DNA from: Chlamydoabsidia padenii
Lineage: Eukaryota > Mucoromycota > Mucoromycetes > Mucorales > Cunninghamellaceae
Assembly: GCA_025330725.1 (NCBI GenBank)
Contig: JAIWND010000006.1
Coordinates: 124,001-188,000 of the forward strand
Direction of reading: 5' to 3'
DNA length: 64,000 nucleotides
The translations under genes and the position numbers were made by a program. Positions 34,606 through 51,407 of the stretch are shown piece after piece (the first letter of the stretch is position 1; the number at the start of each line of letters is the position of its first letter). Under the pieces are notes generated by a model that saw only the letters and a list, made by a program, of their open reading frames with translations, was not told the DNA's origin and did no database searches.

Positions 34606-36125
34606 CTACAGGTCCTTGTTTCCTTGACTTGATCTATCTCTTGCATTGATGGATTCTTCGTTCCAATCTGATTTTAATACCACCACCACAGTCGCCACCG
34701 CTACGGTCAATAGAGAGACCATCAAACCAAACCAGATCCCTTGCAAGCCCCATTCCCGCCAGAAGCATAAGAAGAAGCCCATAGGTAAAGAAGTCAAGTA
34801 ATAAGCAGCGAGATTAAACCAAGCGCCCACATGTTGACGACCTTGACCATTTAATACACCATCAGCAATACCAGCCACATTGTCACCAAAGATGAACACT
34901 GCCACCACAGGGATCACTTGACTGACCAAGGCCACAACATCTTCATCATCAGTAAACAAGTACGCCCATTGATGTCGACAATAAAAGATCACCGAGGCAT
35001 TGACAAGGGCTACCAAAAAAGCTGCCACCAAAGCCGTCTTGGCCGCTAATGCTGCATGTTTCGGTCGCTGTGCGCCCAATGCATTGCCAACCCTGTTCGC
35101 CGCCGAGATACCTACACCAAAAGGAATCGTATAAAACATCGCCACGGAAGTAACAAGGACGGATTGAGCCCCTTGACTAGTGGTGCCGTCGTCGATCCAA
35201 CCCGATGCCAAGGCAATGATTTCATACGCCCAGTTTTCACTACAGATCAACAAGATACCGGGAATGGCCAGTTTCAACATGGGACCATACGCAGTCTTGT
35301 CGAGGACCACCGCACGTTGCCATCTTGGCCACACTGCCGAGCCATCCACATAAAAAATATACAGCACCAGCAAAAGTACCAAGAGCCAATAAGTCAATGA
35401 AGCCGCCAAGGGGGCACCGATGAATCCCAAGGGAGTATGCCACACCAACACATAACTGGCCAAGACATTAAAAGGAGCACCCACAAACAGGACATAGGTC
35501 GGGGCCCGGAAGAGTCCTTGTGCTTGTAACATTTTCTTGAGTGATTCAAACAGAGCAAAGGCAGGTAAAGCTGGGATCATCCAACGTACGAATCGGCCAG
35601 CCAGGAGGGCTACTTGAGGTTCTTGACGCAATAAAACAAAGATATCTTGAGCAAACCACCAGGTACAAGCAATGGGTAAAGAGAGAAGAGAGAGGAAGAC
35701 GAGGCACCGTTGGACATGGAGTCCCACCATCTTTTTGTCGCAATGGCGGCTGGTATAACTTTGTGAGCAAAGGGTATCTAGACAGAGAGTGGTGCCCATG
35801 ACCGTGGACAGACCAGTGACAGTGACAAACATGGAGGCTAATGAGGCTGCTGCTAATTCGGAAGCACCCTAAAATGATAAAAAGAGAGTTAATCAGTAAG
35901 TCCCCCCCCTTGAAAAGAAGGAGTTAATATAGTTTGGGTACTTACCAAATGTCCTGCGCTAATAACAGAAACACTTTGCAAGCTGTTTTGTAAGAGATAA
36001 CTAATCACCAAAGGAATGGCATTCTTCAAAAGCCAAGTAATTTCTTGTCGAGCACTTGCTTTTTCAATGACGATGCCATTAGTTGAGGAAACAGGGATCA
36101 ATGGTGTTGAGGGTGATAGATCCAT
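34606..36125 (-). CDS. MATE-family efflux transporter
   Basis: Cation-coupled exporter of organic compounds. Exons 35946-36125 and 34606-35868 join to 480 residues with about twelve membrane helices. Family signs include ITWLLKNAIPLVISYLLQNS, GLSTVMGTTLCLDTLCSQSY, ENWAYEIIALASGWI, IPFGVGISAANRVGNALGA and GIADGVLNGQGRQ. The intron is inserted at AGHL/GASELAAASL, a conserved spot. The closest overall type is the eukaryotic MATE group of fungi and plants. The basic, acidic-mixed C-tail is cytosolic. The substrate is unknown. Confidence 0.94.
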
Positions 36126-36413
36126 GACTTGACAGATGTTGCTATTTTAGGTGAGAGATTAGTCGTATTAGTTGTATTATTATAAAGAGTGTTGGTTTTA
36201 TTGTGATTAATAGTAGAAGGAGTGTTTATTTTCATCAAATGAGATTATATCCCGGAGTAAAACAAAGTAAAAGAAGAATGAGAGAGGAGTAAAAAAAAAA
36301 AAAAAAAAAAAAAAAGGAAAGGTCCATTTATTTAGGTAAAAATAGTAATTTTAATGTCCGCCAACAAGTTTTTCTAGGAAAAACCAGCTTTTGGCCAAGA
36401 TGGATCCCATCAA

Positions 36414-38327
36414 TTAATCTTCGTGCTTGGATGATAAGCCAGAATGGATTGATTTTTTCCCAGATATAGGCATAGCATTTGTCATCCGGGTGAGTAACTC
36501 TTGAATCCTTTTGTTCTTTAAACCAAAAAAGTCAAGACCATCAGGATTTCCACCAATGGCCCTAAAAATGCACAAAGGGTTAGTACCAAACATTGATGAT
36601 CGTGCATACTGTTTACCTTTGCAGTGCCAGTGAAGGGGTTGGACCAGTATATACATTCCCAAGGTTATCTTGTGCTTCTAGTTGGAACTATAGATCATAA
36701 GCTTTAATGAGTGTTGCATGATGTATAATAAGGTTTTTTTCTATTCTACTTACAATAGGGCCTTGTCCACCATCTGTTATTTCACATACATATTGAGTAT
36801 CCGCTTCGGGATTAATCGAACTTTTGTACCATCTATTTCCATAAACATTTATGATAAAAAAGATGATTCATTTATATATCAAACCAATACCTTACCTTTT
36901 CACCTTGTAACCAACAGGATAGATACATTCTTGATCATAAAAGTGTGGACGATCACATACAATATGACCAATAGAATAGATAGTCCAAATATTATCAATG
37001 TTAAAAGGCAGTCGAGGTAGAATGTTTTGATTGCTTGTTATATCGTGTTTCTTGTTCTCATCAAACAAAGTACCAGTTACAGTTGTAAAGGAGGAAGAAG
37101 AGAATGACGACGTGGGAGGTGAGGATGGCGTCAGTGTTTTTGACGGTGGTGGTACAATAGTGATCGAGTGGGTGGAAGAAGGTAAAATGGACTGATCTAT
37201 TGGTTCATAATCAACTGATGGAGTGGTGTGAGGCGGCATGAACCAATGATTGTCGTTGTTATTGTTGGCATTGGCGGAGTTGGGATCGGAAACCGGGATC
37301 ACCGAGGGTTGAATGGGCGAACGCTTTCGTTTTCGTTTTCGTTTGTGTGGTGGTGATGTTGTGTTGTTGTTGATGGTATGGAAGCGGATTGGTGGTAATA
37401 GTTGAGCATGTCGATGTTCCCAGGTATTATTCATATGAGGTGATACTGCTGTTGGTGAAGATGATGATGTGTTTGGTGATTTATCTACAGTATAATCGGT
37501 ATTGGTAGTATGTAAAAGTCGATTGGTATCGTCTTGTCGCACCTAACAGATTAAAATGGCATATGTTAATGAATTGTTTCTATATATCTTGAGTAAACCG
37601 ACCCCATACTTACATTTTGGTTCAAGGCCAGTGGTACAGAGGGTTTCCTCATAAGCCCATCATAATAATCCTTCTTGGTCATTCGCTGAGTCTATGAAAA
37701 GAAAAAAAAAAAAATCCAATTAGTGACCCCACATTCATATGTCTTTTTTAGTAGTAGTAGTAGTAGTTTTTTTTTTTTTTGTTACCTGGTGTAATTCCAA
37801 TTGTACTTCTATATGGTGAGGGTATAATTTACCATGTATGAAGGAGCAATGACCAAGTTTTTCATCTTCCTCATCAAGCACCCAAGAGACCAAACCATGT
37901 CCTTCCCAAACAAGAGCCTTGTCATCTTCCAGACTTGATGTGGATGGAAAGTAAGCACTGTAAACAGCACAATCTATATGTGATTGAAGTAATCTATCAG
38001 GACTTGTTCATAAACCTAAAGTTAGTATCTATTCATTTATATACGTTCTGTTCAAACTTACCAAGAGGTACACAAAGTCAGGATACATTGTCGAAGAGGG
38101 AGTGTCACAATTTTTTGGTGCAAAGAATGGGTCAGTGTCGTTTTGTAAGTACAGAGGCATTTGGTCCTAGAATCTCGGAATGAGTAAAACACCTTGACTG
38201 TATCCACCACCAAGCCAAGATTCAGAAAAGTAAAAAGAAGTTGGTAAAGCACAATCATATTAACAGTTCCCCATGTCTTACCTTTTATGTCATTCCGATG
38301 AATGAGACTTAAAGTATCAGGACCCAT
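36414..38327 (-). CDS. FYRN/FYRC domain nuclear protein
   Basis: Probable chromatin protein. After a conserved-looking N-terminal module (VKVFYSFRDSRTKCLC..., then ALVWEGHGLVSWVLDEEDE) comes a Ser/Thr/Pro-rich linker with a basic cluster HKRKRKRKRSP that looks like a nuclear signal. A FYRN stretch (YSIGHIVCDRPHFYDQECIYPVGYKVKR, followed by SINPEADTQYVCEI) and a FYRC stretch (GNVYTGPTPSLALQR, AIGGNPDGLDFFGLKNKRIQELL) follow. FYR domains occur in MLL/Trithorax-type methyltransferases, JARID demethylases and TBRG1; without SET, JmjC or PHD domains this is most like TBRG1. About seven exons. One junction only keeps frame if the acceptor after ttgtgctgtttacag (near 37960) is used rather than the nearer ag. 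Confidence 0.82.
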
Positions 38328-39770
38328 GGTTCAAATACAATGTCAATATAGTATAAGAGTTGAATTAAAAATAAAGTATACAAAAGGGAATAGAGAATAT
38401 TGTTATTGATGGATTGAAGGAATCATGTCAGGGAAAAAGAGAAAGAAAGAAAGAAAGAAAGAAAGAAGCGCGACAAGGAAAAAAAAAAAAAAAAAAACTC
38501 TTGGACCATGGCGGCGTTTTAATTCTAAAAAAGAGTGAGGCACTATTTGCATTCACCGATGATGTTGTTACCTGTTGAACATTATACTGTCGACAGAGTT
38601 CACAAGATACTCATTAATGATCGTATTAACATTGAAACCAACATTAAAGTATAACCATCCATCATAGTTGCCTCGGATCAAATAATGTTCAAACAGTTTT
38701 CCCAGGCACAATATCAAGATTCCTAATCAAGAAGTATGACTCGCCGGCCCTAATTTTTTCCTCTTCCCTGTGAAGGCATGTGCTTTGAATGATTGGAAAT
38801 GAAAAAAAAACAGAATGGGTGGGCAGGAGGACGAATCTCGTCATAGGAGGTATAATATGAAATGTGCAAGTACGCCTATTTCCTCATTCGCTCTCTTTCT
38901 TTTTAAACCATGTATGACAGAAAGTAGAGTTTCCCATGACTCCACAAAGGAATCACCACTTTTAATTACGGTACCAAACTATCGGTTGCCAAAAAAAAAA
39001 AAAAAAAAAAGAAATAGAAACCATTTTCAAATCCCGCTCTTCTTGAGCCCCAATGTGAGAATTCATCCTTTGATATGTAACGCACAACCTAACCATGTTT
39101 GGGGAATGTTATGATGTTTTTCTCTAGTTGCAGGCGCACACTTGAGATAACATCCGGGGAAAGGGGAAACGTTATGCCACCCTAATTACCATCATACCCA
39201 CTGACTGAAATCTTTTTTGGAAAAAAGATCCGGGAATAGTAAAAAGAAGACAACTGTGACCCCTTCTTTTATGTACTGTATATTAACAGCTCATTCACAT
39301 TATAGACATATCCCTATTATAGACGAAGGCGGGAAAACTTCTGCATGAATGTCGGAGGTTGAAAATTACATTGGCTAAAGAGTGGGATTTGTTTCTCATG
39401 CAAGTTTCGTATTAAGAACAGACTTTCCTCCTTCCAATAAAACACATACACACACAATACACCATTTACATGCCATTTATAAACCCAACCCTTTCAGATA
39501 CCACCATAAAAGATAAGACCTATTAAGTAAAATCATTTCATTGTTTTATTGAAGAAGATACAAAGAGAATGTCAAATGTACTAGAATGTTAATAAGAATA
39601 AAAAGGTAGGTGGGTAATGGCAAAAAAAAAAAAAAAAAAAAAAAAAACTAGGTACAATGGATTGGTAACAAAATGTGTAAAAAACAATAAGAGGGCGGTA
39701 TTAACGGGGGCATGTAATAAGTAAAAGAGTGACATAAAATGAAGGTAAGTTGGGAATGGAAGATGAGTAT
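38328..39770. other. spacer between FYR and bHLH genes
   Basis: No gene is seen. It has (GAAA)n near 38443-38467, A runs near 38480, 39000 and 39625, an exact TTCAAATCCCG at 39026-39036 and TGCATGAAT near 39342. Confidence 0.55.
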
Positions 39771-41226
39771 TTAAAAGTTATACATCTTTTCCATCGCCTG
39801 TCGTTGTAATACACCATGTTGGAATCTAGTATAATAATAAAAAAGGGAGGGAAAGTGAGTTAGTAAAAAGTTGTTTCTTCTTTCTACAAAGTTGATTGAT
39901 AACTTACTTTTTCAGATTGTCGTTTTCTTGGATTAGGCGTTCCACTTCAGATAGTAGTTCTGTTTGCATCCCTTTTAAATGTTGGAGTTGTTGCACAGCT
40001 AAAAAAAGAACAATAAAGTCAGTTAGTTTATATGTATTATTATCCACTACCTATACTTACTTCTTGTCAATAAAGCAGCCTTGCTCATCTTTTTATTGTT
40101 GCATCCAGGTAAATGTTTTCGTAGTTCATCAAAACCATCCTTGATTTGAGCACGACGTTTCTGTTCGGATTGGATATGAATTTGACGACGAAGTTCGGTA
40201 TTACAAAGACCTTGACTATATATATATATATATATAACAATATCATTAGTGTCCCTGTTATAATCATTTACCCTACTACTTACTTGTTCACCATCTTGTC
40301 CATTTCATCATCATCATCATCCATATCATCCTCCGATTCATCGACCAATTCCTTTTCCTTCTTCAATCGTTTATTCGTCTTTTTCGCTGGTTGGTATGAT
40401 GAATTCTTTTCGTTCTGTTGTAATAATTGTTGACAAGGTCGCTTTCGTTTGTTCCGTTTAGCATCCATTTTCCGTTCATAAGTTTCTTTTGAGTATTCCA
40501 GAAACTCGGTGTGATAGAATTCCATAGGGACCGAATTGGCTCGAGCAATTGTTTCTTTTACGCGAGCAGTGGTGGCATTGGTAAACGTAGAAGGGACAAG
40601 AGGATTGATCATAGGTGAGTTGTTGGTGCTAGATGATGGTGGTGATGACGATGATGGTGTATCTAGTGCTTGAGATGTCATTAGTTGATTGGTGTAAGGT
40701 GTAGCCACAGAAGAAGAGGTGGAAGAAGTAGTTGAAGTGGATGAAGATGGGTGCATGGTAGCCACTGTAGGTGCATGAATCGTTTTGGAAGTCGTATTTG
40801 ATGATGGTGGTGTAGGTGGTGATGATCTTGACGAAACAGAATCAGGACTATTTGGACGTTGTTCTTGTTGAACCAGTCGTTGAGGATCGTAGTAAGTAGC
40901 ATCAGTTTGATCGAATCGAGTAACAGGATAAACAGGTGGGTAGCCCATCATAGGTTGAAATGCATACTCTATTAATTAAACAAAACAAAAAAAAAAACAA
41001 AAAAAAAAAAAAGTTAGAGGTTCTTTTTGACCTTGTTACTACTTTTATTTTTTTACTGCTTACCTTGATATGCATATTGCTGAGTCGAGTCGTCATAAGA
41101 TACTGAAGGTGAGGCATTCATATCTTCGGGGCTTGACACTTTTTGCACCATGGAAGGATTAATATTGACCATGTAATCATACTGGTGGTTGGAAGAAGAA
41201 GAGTTAGATAAAGTAAGTTCACTCAT
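39771..41226 (-). CDS. bHLH-zipper transcription factor, MLX/Myc-like
   Basis: The DNA-binding domain is near the C-terminus: RRQIHIQSEQKRRAQIKDGF forms the basic region and helix 1, with His, Glu and Arg at the E-box contact positions, so CACGTG-type sites are expected. KMSKAALLTRAVQQLQHL is helix 2, and a short leucine-zipper-like stretch (LLSEVERLIQENDNLKK) follows. The N-terminal 300 residues are Ser/Thr/Pro-rich, with a basic and acidic segment (RNKRKRP; DDMDDDDDEMDK) before the bHLH. About five exons, from 41226 to TAA at 39771. Its targets are unknown; it resembles MLX-type factors more than fungal sterol regulators, which carry Tyr in the basic region. Confidence 0.88.
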
Positions 41227-41996
41227 GATGATAATTAGTTTAATGAGTGTAAGTGGTTATTGTATAAAAGAAAGGAAGGGTGGGTTAGGAGTGGTGAAGA
41301 TGACGTGAGGAAGATGAGTGGAGAAGAGGATAAAGAAGGGAGAGGATGGGTTAATGAAGGGAAGGAAATTGAAGAAGAAGAAAGAAAGAAATCGTTCTAA
41401 TTTTGTTTTTTATGAAAAAATTTTCGTGTGATACTTTCTGTGCAACATGAATCAAAAAAAAGCTTCATCATCATGGGCCAATTTTTTATATCGGGGGTTG
41501 AATTCATATACCCCCCCCTATTTTTTTTTTTGCTCACCTTTTTCAAATCCAGTCATTCTGATCCTGAGGATGAGTTGGCATATCATAAAGATAAAGAAAT
41601 GTAACACTAACAATTCCAAAATATTTAATGAAATGTAATATTTGGATTGGGGACAAAAGTGAAATACAATTCATTGATGTTGAAGTGTCATCAGTGATGA
41701 CTTTATTCTCCTTGACACGATTATGGTACGCTCGTACCACTACCACCAGTTTAAACCAACACTAGGGATACTCTCGGCAGTCATAAAACTCAAACTAGTA
41801 ATACTATTCATGCAAAAAATGGAAGAATGAACATATTTTATGCACCAATGCACTCCCCATTATACTCACTTGTCATTTCAGCCAATCAGAATTCAGGATT
41901 ACTTGCTCACGCTTTTTCGGGACTTTAAAACAATGGTCTTTTTTCTTTTTCCATTCTTTCGCTTCTCTTCTTTTCTCTTTCATTGAATTGCGCTTG
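41227..41996. promoter_or_regulatory. divergent promoter region
   Basis: 770 bases between divergent bHLH and coiled-coil genes. No gene is seen. It has TTCAAATCCAG (a motif variant) near 41541, ATTCATGCA near 41806 and a CT-rich run just before 41997. Confidence 0.45.
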
Positions 41997-43495
41997 ATGG
42001 AATTCAAAAAGTTACTCAACAAAGTACACGACAAAGTATCACAAAATACACTTTCCACTACACCAACACTTGGTAATTCTGCACCCGTACGACGACGATC
42101 ATTCAAGGATAAAAAGCATGCCACATTATCAAGATGGCGCGATAAATGGGGTGATGTCTCCCGGCCACGTTTCTTCAGTAACAACAACAATAAAAATAGT
42201 AACAACAAAACCAACAGAAACGATGCCTTTTGTCCACCATTACCTACCTCAGTAGCAGCCCTGGCTTCACCACCACCAACAGTCCCCATCATCACTGTGT
42301 CCAGTCCAACTCTCTTGAAACGGTCGCAATCAACAATAGGTCCTCGTCCTGCTCCCAAGACCAATTACTTTGTACACAAGAAACAACGACCTATCAGTTA
42401 TACACCCACTCTACAGAATCATCAAAGACTGACTGCGACACATGGAATAGGCCAATTACCAACAACTTATGAATATACCTCTTCTGGGGACAACTCGGAT
42501 GATGATGAAAATGCTGGCTCATTATACAATCATCCAATTCTTGGTGTAACTCCACGACAGGTCTCTTGGTATATCCCTCAACACACTGATTCTCTGGATG
42601 ACTCGATTGACTTGGACCATGAATCAATCACATCAATACCTTCCACTATCATGAAATCCTCCTCCTCCTATTCAACATCCTCCTCTTCCTCTTCCTCTTC
42701 TTCGGCCATCAATTTGCTCTTACCCAAAAATACTGTTTGTAAGTAACATGTATTTGGAACAATTGGGGTGATATCACTAATGATTTTATATTCCATAGAT
42801 TCAACAATGGATAGGCACGTTACTCCTCAATTTAGGGGTCACGATTCAGCATTCCAGGACAATGGAACATTCAAACAACTCAACAAAGGTAAATATCATC
42901 CCATTGCTACGATAGCAGTGTCAAAAAAAAAAAAAAGAGGTAGGGGGGATCGGGATGAAGATAAGAATGCATAAACATACTCACTCTCTTTACCTTTTTT
43001 GTAACTAGAATCGAAAAGTGATGATGCTTCCTTGCTCATTCCTACCACACCGCAACAAGGTAACTACTTTTTTTTTTAAACCCCCCCTCCCTTCTATCGA
43101 TTCTCATCTTACTTCTTTTCCCTTTAGAAACACGTGGTCATTACCAACTAGTCACTCTTAATGTTGCCCATACGATGATGGTTATGCGGGAACATCAACT
43201 CGAGCTACAAATGGCCAAGACCAGGATTGAAAATCAACGATTACAACAACAAATGGAAGATATGATTAGTGGAACATGGACATCGACCACACAACTATTG
43301 GTGGAAAACGATCGACTCGAATTACAAATCCAGCAGCTTCAACAACGACAACATTTCGTGCGATCCAGTATCAATTATAATGATCCTTCAAGACAGACGA
43401 ATCATCAACAGGGACTAATAAACTACTTGGATAGCAAACCTGATATGGTATCTGCCTTGGATCAACTCAAGAGAAAACTCTTGGCTTCTAGATAA
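41997..43495 (+). CDS. unrecognised coiled-coil protein
   Basis: Four exons. The first (from the ATG in LMEFKKLLNKVHDKV) encodes a basic N-terminus, an Asn-rich run, and Ser/Thr/Pro-rich disordered sequence ending in a poly-Ser run. Two short exons follow (around 42800-42888 and 43010-43060). The last exon begins ETRGHYQLVTLNV and forms a long predicted coiled coil (EHQLELQMAKTRIENQRLQQ through QLQQRQH) and ends LDQLKRKLLASR. The coil suggests self-assembly or a scaffold role. I do not recognise a family. The exon boundaries at 42728, 43078 and 43125 are typical gt/ag sites. Confidence 0.75.
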
Positions 43496-44349
43496 ATGGC
43501 GTAGAATATATATGAAATTGTTAATTTGATTTAATAAAAAACACAGGGGGGAGGAGTGGCGGTGATGATGATGAATTAGATAAGAGTTGGTGGACTTTAT
43601 TATGCAAAAATGGGAAGAGTAGAATGTCTTATCATTGTACATACTCTTTTGTGTTGTTATTATTATTATTGTTGTTGTAGGTAGTGAGTAAACACCGTAT
43701 CACCAAGCCTTATCCACACACACACGGGAACCTTCGGACTAGAAGAGATATGTAGGATAATGGACTTTTCTTTTTTTTTTTTCAGGGACCATTTTAGCGG
43801 CCCCAATGAGGTGATAAATTTGTGGCGTTTTAAAAGGGGGTGAAAGAGACTATTTTTATATCGACTCTATCCTATTGTTTATATAAAAATCATTTGATGT
43901 GATCGTAACTGTCAGACTACCAAGTTGAAAGCAAGAACCATGTTGCTAATAGACATGTGAAACAAACAGGTAACCCCATGTCGGGATTTGAAAATCGGGA
44001 TACTGGCCGCTTCTTTCAAGAAAAAAAGTTTAATGCAAGTGAACAACGTCGATAGAAATTTGAACTATGATAAGATCAACAACAACAATAACAAGTGTGG
44101 GTGGCCTCATTTGTACTTTATGTATTTTGAGATATATAGATTCCCTAAAAGATAAGAAAAGGTTTAAAACATTGTAAAACCCCGCTGTCAGACGACGGAA
44201 GAAACGTGTGTGCCTCGGCATGTCCATTTCCGGCCGACCAATTTGACTATATAAACCCATTCGGTTTGGCATTGACCACCCTCTCTGTTTTTTTTTTTTT
44301 TTTGCTTCTTCTTCTTTGCTTACTTATCTCAATAACGTTTTTATAAATT
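43496..44349. other. spacer with TATA box of the zinc-knuckle gene
   Basis: No other gene is seen. It contains CGGGATTTGAA at 43982-43992 and TATATAAA at 44248-44255, 95 bases before the start at 44350, followed by a T run and CT-rich sequence. Confidence 0.55.
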
Positions 44350-44542
44350 ATGCATCTGCAACTACAACAAATCGTGAAAAAACCCCAGAAAGAACACGCG
44401 AACTGTGCCGTTTGTGGCAGTGTCAACCATAAAACAAGTAAGAATATAACTAAACCATTTGTCATTTAAATCCAGTACTGATTCTTTTTTATCTTTGCGT
44501 TTTTTTTTTTTTTTAATAGAGCATTGTCCTGTATACCCATGA
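44350..44542 (+). CDS. 36-residue CCHC zinc-knuckle protein
   Basis: Very small gene found by splicing: exon 44350-44437, intron with gtaaga donor and a T-rich acceptor (taatag), exon 44520-44542. The product starts MHLQLQQIVKKPQKEH and ends with CAVCGSVNHKTKHCPVYP. This is a perfect C-x2-C-x4-H-x4-C zinc knuckle, completed only when the intron is removed because the last cysteine is in exon 2. CCHC knuckles usually bind single-stranded RNA or DNA. A TATA box lies 95 bases upstream. It may be a complete microprotein or, less likely, the leftover of a larger protein. No further frame continues after TGA. Confidence 0.65.
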
Positions 44543-45450
44543 TCAAGGTCCCCACCCCTGACACACACTCTTTTTTCGCTCTTTACCTTTTTTTAATGGT
44601 GACACATTTCCCGATAACATTGATAAGCAACATCACTGGCGATCTCCACTCACTCCTTGACTAGACTTTTTACATGCATCTTTTACTTTTTATATGATTC
44701 CTTTTCTTTAGCATTCACCGGCTTCTATGAAAACATCATGTCTTTTTTTTTTTTTTTTATAATTTTATATGTACATACAATCGATTGCATATGTCCCACT
44801 TTTTTTTTTCTTTTATATATAGTATAGATATGATCCATATAAAACAAAACAATAATGATAATAATAAAAATAGTTGTTTTAAACACCATGTCCTTATCTG
44901 ATAAAGCCAATCGTATGCATGAAAAGTGGTTCATGCTGGAACTGGATATCTGTTTGTTACACTATTGACTCATTCAACAGACAAAGCACGTTTTGATGAT
45001 ATGGATTGTTATTCATCCTATCTGAGGACCATGCCTTGGGCATGTTTAAAATTACCCCTGAGTTGTCATTTCCCGACATTCAATATTCCAATTCCGATTT
45101 GATATGCATTTTCCCGTCGTTTCAAATCCCGATTCAGGACATTTCCAGATGCATAGACAAAAAAAGTAGACCGCACACAAACAAACAGAAGCTTTATTTT
45201 TTTTTTTAAAAAAAAAAAAAAAGAGAGAGAGGGGGGGGGATATGTTGATGATATAAGGGGGAATTATTTTAAATAAAAAAAACTAAACCAAACTAAAAAA
45301 TCAAACCAAAGAGGTAAAGAGTGGGGTATCAAAAAGAAGAATCTAGGGGAGGGTACTATGTATAAAGACAAGTATATATAATTGATGACTATACTAGTTC
45401 AACCCTTTGTTATAAATAAGTAAAGAGAGCAGGAGATCAACCATACCAGA
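44543..45450. other. convergent spacer
   Basis: No gene is seen. It has T runs near 44742-44758, an exact TTCAAATCCCG at 45121-45131, and adjacent T, A, GA and G runs at 45190-45239. Confidence 0.55.
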
Positions 45451-49371
<3,921 letters not shown>

Positions 49372-50469
49372 GATGAGTGAAGGAGGAGAATCGATTCAAG
49401 ATAGATATAGTTAAGGAGATATAGATAAAAGAAGATATATAATGAGGTGGGGTAAAAAAAAAAAAAAGAAAAAAAAAAAAAGAAAAAAGAGGGAAAGCAA
49501 ACTAAAAAAGTCAAGCACCAACACCATTCAAAAATTCAAACCCAGACATCAGATCTGGTACTTTTTAACAACGCCCTTTCCTTGAGATTAATGAAAGAAC
49601 CCCACTTGAAAAGGATGATCACTTATAAAATGAATGGTAATAATAATGGTAAAAATGGTGATAATAATAATGATGATGATGATGGTAACAGAGGGATTCC
49701 GGTACCCAACCCCCCCTCTCTCCCCTTTTCTTGCTGATTGACATGTAAGGCGTTTTTAACAGTACCTATTACTGTTTTCTTTGCAATTCCCGAAAGATTG
49801 TGTGACATAACAAAAAAACTCACTTTAAGAATGGAATTGAGTCTTTTCTCTCTCATGAAGAAAAAAAAAAGTACGATGCATCATACTTGTAAAAAGTACG
49901 TACATGACGTGTTTTCGTTCCCCTCTCCTTCATCTCCTTTTGTTTCTATATAAAAAAAAGTAGGAGGGATGATAATCGGGAGGCGCGGGTAAAACAAAAA
50001 AAAAATCATTAGATCATATAACCAAGTCAGCGGGTATCTCTTTTCTTGTGTACCATCCATGGTGCTCTTGTGTGCTTCACTATGTAAAAAAGAGTCCAGG
50101 ATTCGGGGTTTGAAAGTGGACCCCCGCTTGCATGGCCAATTTTTTGGGTATCTCACTATGAAGTGTTAGCAAAGAGAAGAAAAAAAAAAGGAGTAGATGT
50201 GTTGGGATAAACTTGTGTAAAGAAAGTGATGCAAAATGTATATCTTTAAACAAAAAAAGGGAAACTCTTTCCCAATGAAAACAAGCATGAAGCAACTTAC
50301 GACAGCCGGGTGACACGGACGATACACTGAGAAAACCTTAATCCAAAACGTTCACGGACTGAACGGACTAGTAAAAAAAAAAAAAAAAAAAAAAAAAAAG
50401 TATTTATGACGGCAGGGCTTTTCTTTTCTTTCTCTTTTCTTTTCCTTACTTTTTATCCAAACCTTTACA
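49372..50469. promoter_or_regulatory. divergent spacer
   Basis: 1.1 kb between divergent genes with no supported frame. It has A runs near 49453-49492 and 50371-50399, (GAT/AAT)n near 49640-49690, a CGGGGTTTGAA variant at 50104-50114 and a CT-rich run before 50470. Confidence 0.5.
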
Positions 50470-51407
50470 ATGACCAAACTCCATATCTTCCAAAAGGTGG
50501 CTAACGTTATTGTTTACCTCTTCTTCTTGTCTGCTACTGTGTACACTGTGGTCAGTCCTCCTAATGGTGACATTGGTGAAGGCTCTACCTACATTACTCC
50601 CTGTAAGTAATCCATTAACCTTACATTATGTTGTATGAAACTAACTTGAACCTGTTTCTTCTTTGTTTATTAACAGCTTTCTGGATCTCATATGTCTGGA
50701 CTTTGATTCACATTCTTCTTGGCGGCTTTGTTATTTACCAATGGTTTGAACCTGCGCATGATGCGGCTATTCATGGTGTCGGTAGGTCAATTCAAAAAAA
50801 AAAAAAAAAAGAGGGTGGGAATCCACGTAATACGTATACTCATCATTTTCATTATTATAATATAGGCTGGCACTTTGTCATCTCTGTCTTACTTAGCTCT
50901 GCTTGGCTCGGTCTTTTGAAGAGTGGTCATGAATTGATTGCCTTCATCTTTGTCCTCCTTACTGCTTCTTCTGTCTCTTACGTCTTTTACAACTTGGAAA
51001 AGAACTACACTGCTGACTCTATCTGGGAAAAGGTCTTTGTCCATGCTCCCTTCTCCTTATGGCACGGTTGGATCGTGTTCTCGGCTGTTGTCAACTTTTT
51101 CCAAGTTGTCTCTCACACTAACGAAGATGGTCCAGGTGTTTGGTCTCGTATCTTTGTCATCCTTGGTCTTGTCTTCTTGTCTTCCACTGCCATTGGCTAT
51201 GTTGAATACAAGAAGAAGAAGGGAGATATCACTGGTGCCCTCGTCATCGGTCTCGGTTTGTTGGCTATCTTCACCAACCAACAAGATCCTTGGATTCACT
51301 GGTCTGCCTTGGCCTTTGCTATCATCACTCTTCTTTACACTGCTCGTCCATTTGTCTTCAAGTTGGCCGGTCGTGAATCTGGTGAAAACGCTCCTCTCCT
51401 TGGTTAA
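50470..51407 (+). CDS. seven-TM membrane protein, TspO/MBR-related type
   Basis: Exons 50470-50602, 50677-50781 and 50866-51407 join to 259 residues with about seven hydrophobic helices. The stretch APFSLWHGWIVFSAVVNFFQ in the middle, FWISYVWTLIHILLGGF near the start and WIHWSALAFAII near the end resemble bacterial tryptophan-rich sensory / TspO-MBR-related proteins (PFSLYLGW pattern), but the match is weak and the function is unknown. The C-terminal ENAPLLG resembles an acidic dileucine sorting signal for vacuolar membranes. Codon use is strongly biased (CTT, GTC, CTC, AAG), unlike the neighbours, suggesting high expression. The 5' flank is a CT-rich promoter. Confidence 0.75.
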
